This document shows, piece by piece, positions 62,542 to 64,000 of a stretch of 64,000 nucleotides of DNA (positions within the stretch are counted from its first letter, which is position 1; every line of letters begins with the position of its first letter). The stretch is from JAGQVA01 sp033764335 (GTDB lineage Bacteria; Bacteroidota; Bacteroidia; J057): NCBI GenBank assembly GCA_033764335.1, contig JANRJC010000044.1:62001-126000 (forward strand), given 5' to 3'. Below the pieces are notes generated by a model. It was given only the letters and a program-made list of their open reading frames with translations. It made no database searches and was not told the origin of the DNA. The position numbers and the translations under genes are program-made.

Positions 62542-63116
62542 AACTGCCTAAGTATTTTGGGGTTACCCTGCTTGTCGTATTGGTGGATCAGGTAAGCAAA
62601 TACCTGGTTAAAATCAATATGTACCCCGGGGAAGAAAAAGTACTTGTCAAAAATTTTCTAAAACTTCGTTTTGAAGAAAACAATGGCTTCGCCTTCGGGC
62701 TTGAGTTTACCGATCTTTTCGCGCGCTTAAACATCCACATGACCCCCGAAACCGGCAAACTCATTCTCACATTCTTTTCGATTTTTGCTGTCTTCGCCTT
62801 AGGTGTTTTGTTGTTTCGCTTTTCCGACCACCGATCACCTATGCCGCTGATTTTGGCAATCATCTTTGGCGGTGCCCTGGGCAATATTATTGACCGCACG
62901 TTTTATGGCTGGATATTCTCCGCTATCAATTTCTATGAGGGAGGTATTTTTCACGGAAGGGTAGTGGACATGATATTTTTTGATCTGGGAAATAACGGCT
63001 CTTTTGTGCCTATTTTTAACCTCGCCGACATGGCTATTTCCGCAGGCATCCTTATTATTTTGATTTTTCAGGGGAGATTTACCAGAATGCACGAACAAGC
63101 GCTGGTAAAAAGTTGA
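62538..63116 (+). CDS. lspA: Lipoprotein signal peptidase (signal peptidase II), copy 2
   Basis: A 192-residue paralogue of the preceding protein. It has the same layout: KYFGVTLLVVLVDQVSKYLV, the Asn loop EENNGFAFG, GNIIDRTFYG and FNLADMAISAGIL, with both catalytic Asp. The inserted loop and C-terminal tail of copy 1 are absent. Shared FYGxxFSxIN(E/F)YEGGxFHGRVVDM segments show a tandem duplication. Translation is coupled by the ATGA overlap. Both copies appear active; separate substrates or regulation are possible but not shown. Confidence 0.94.
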   Translation: MKLPKYFGVTLLVVLVDQVSKYLVKINMYPGEEKVLVKNFLKLRFEENNGFAFGLEFTDLFARLNIHMTPETGKLILTFFSIFAVFALGVLLFRFSDHRSPMPLILAIIFGGALGNIIDRTFYGWIFSAINFYEGGIFHGRVVDMIFFDLGNNGSFVPIFNLADMAISAGILIILIFQGRFTRMHEQALVKS

Positions 63117-63180
63117 CCTCTGATAAAAAAATATTATCTTCACGGGTGTTAGTGATTTTTGTATAAATATCGGGCAGTAA

Positions 63181-64000
63181 ATGGAAAACTGGAGAAATTA
63201 TAAGAAGATTATTATCCCTGATACACCTAATCTCCATGAGATTTCGGTATATGAGAAAGAAGCGAATGGCTACAAAGCCCTGAAGTCAGTTTTATCTTCA
63301 GACAAATGGTCGCGTAAAGCGGTTATAGATGAAGTGAAAAAAGCTAATATCAGAGGTAGGGGTGGTGCAGGTTTTAACGCAGGCCTGAAATGGTCTTTTA
63401 TGCCGCCGAAAAAAGAGGGTGTACCGCGTTATCTCGCCTGCAACGGCGACGAATCAGAACCGGGCACTCATAAAGACCGCCGCATATTTGAATACAATCC
63501 CCATCTTTTTATTGAAGGTGCGATCATCGCCTGTTATGCCATGGAAATGGATGCAGCTTATGTATATATCCGTGGCGAATATGCCGATTGGATTGATATG
63601 CTCCAGGCCGCCGTGGATCAAGCTTATGCCAAAGGTTATGCCGGTAAAAATATCATGGGTTCGGGTCAGAACATTGATGTGTATATACACAAAGGTGCCG
63701 GAGCTTATATCTGTGGAGAAGAAACATCTCTGATGGAATCGCTGGAGGGAAAAAGACCTTATCCGCGTTCCAAACCGCCATTTCCTGCACAATACGGGCT
63801 TTGGGGCAAACCTACAACGATCAATAATGTCGAAACACTGTCGCATGTACCTCATGTGATTAACAATAGCGCTGACTGGTATCTTTCGGTTGGAACACCG
63901 ACTTTCCCCGGGCCAATGTTGTACGGGATCGCCGGGCATGTCAATCGCCCCGGTATGTACGAATATCCTTCGGGAATGCTTATCACGGACCTGATCTACA
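63181..64000 (+). CDS. nuoF: NADH-quinone oxidoreductase subunit F (partial, cut by window edge)
   Basis: The frame from the ATG at 63181 is open to the end of the window (273 residues). It contains the NADH/FMN-binding Gly-rich motif IRGRGGAGFNAGLKWSFMP, then YLACNGDESEPGTHKDR, GAGAYICGEETSLMESLEG and PTTINNVETLSHVP, the hallmark sequence of NuoF. The protein accepts electrons from NADH at the peripheral arm of complex I; the Fe-S ligand region is beyond the edge. A TATCTTCA sequence upstream, near 63134, may belong to the promoter. The rest of the operon should lie to the right. Confidence 0.96.
   Translation, partial: MENWRNYKKIIIPDTPNLHEISVYEKEANGYKALKSVLSSDKWSRKAVIDEVKKANIRGRGGAGFNAGLKWSFMPPKKEGVPRYLACNGDESEPGTHKDRRIFEYNPHLFIEGAIIACYAMEMDAAYVYIRGEYADWIDMLQAAVDQAYAKGYAGKNIMGSGQNIDVYIHKGAGAYICGEETSLMESLEGKRPYPRSKPPFPAQYGLWGKPTTINNVETLSHVPHVINNSADWYLSVGTPTFPGPMLYGIAGHVNRPGMYEYPSGMLITDLIY

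Noticed and set aside
1..64000. CRISPR arrays, tRNA/rRNA genes, insertion sequences, prophage
   Set aside because: No spaced direct repeats, no tRNA-like folds in the short intergenic gaps, and no transposase, integrase or phage structural proteins were seen.

Overview
The window is a dense, mostly housekeeping chromosomal stretch of a Bacteroidota bacterium. The evidence is type IX secretion (T9SS) sorting domains on several large secreted proteins, a PorZ-type T9SS component, an ECF-sigma/FecR/TonB-receptor signalling cassette with an STN domain, many lipoproteins with short lipoboxes, a eukaryote-like isoleucyl-tRNA synthetase, and promoter-like TTG-N(about 20)-TAnnTTTG elements instead of sigma70-type -10 boxes. 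Moderate GC and large secreted multidomain proteins would fit a Saprospiria/Cytophagia-like lineage, but the genus cannot be fixed from the sequence alone.

Layout. 1-5.6 kb: edge of a MacB/LolD-type ABC ATPase, a lipoprotein, porZ, a small unknown gene, recO and a convergent DNA glycosylase (tag). 5.6-9.7 kb: a TetR regulator, a FecA-like TonB receptor whose promoter lies between two near-identical Fur-box-like palindromes, and a metalloprotease-like lipoprotein. 9.7-15 kb: minus-strand genes (DUF255 thioredoxin-like protein, iron alcohol dehydrogenase with an ABM-family partner, DUF350 membrane protein, transglutaminase-like protein). 15-26 kb: PBP1A, an SH3-repeat protein, a lipoprotein, an M16 peptidase, sbcD, an FtsX/MacB-type permease and a phosphofructokinase with PPi-type residues. 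26-40 kb: FKBP lipoprotein, an HD-domain/Pycsar-effector-like (PycTM) membrane protein, M20 and M28 peptidases, recR, a glycosyltransferase fused to a shortened phosphoglycosyl-transferase-like domain, T9SS cargo, a D-2-hydroxyacid dehydrogenase, a GT4 glycosyltransferase and a VWA protein. 41-52 kb: a probable surface-signalling unit (ECF sigma, FecR, STN-TonB receptor) followed by two paralogous T9SS-exported M12B-like metalloproteases. 52-57.6 kb: a three-gene SMC-type operon resembling MksF-MksE-MksB / JetA-JetB-JetC, with no JetD nuclease beside it. 57.5-64 kb: a lipoprotein, ileS, a DksA/TraR-like gene, two tandem lspA genes and the start of nuoF.

The most interesting parts are the condensin/Wadjet-like operon, whose SMC protein appears to carry His where the Walker-B catalytic Glu should be, the HD-PycTM protein without a cyclase partner, and the palindrome-promoter-palindrome arrangement before the FecA-like receptor. 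No rRNA, tRNA, CRISPR array, insertion sequence or prophage was seen, and no gene-free stretch exceeds 300 bases. Almost every convergent gene pair is packed with under 21 bases between stops or with overlap.
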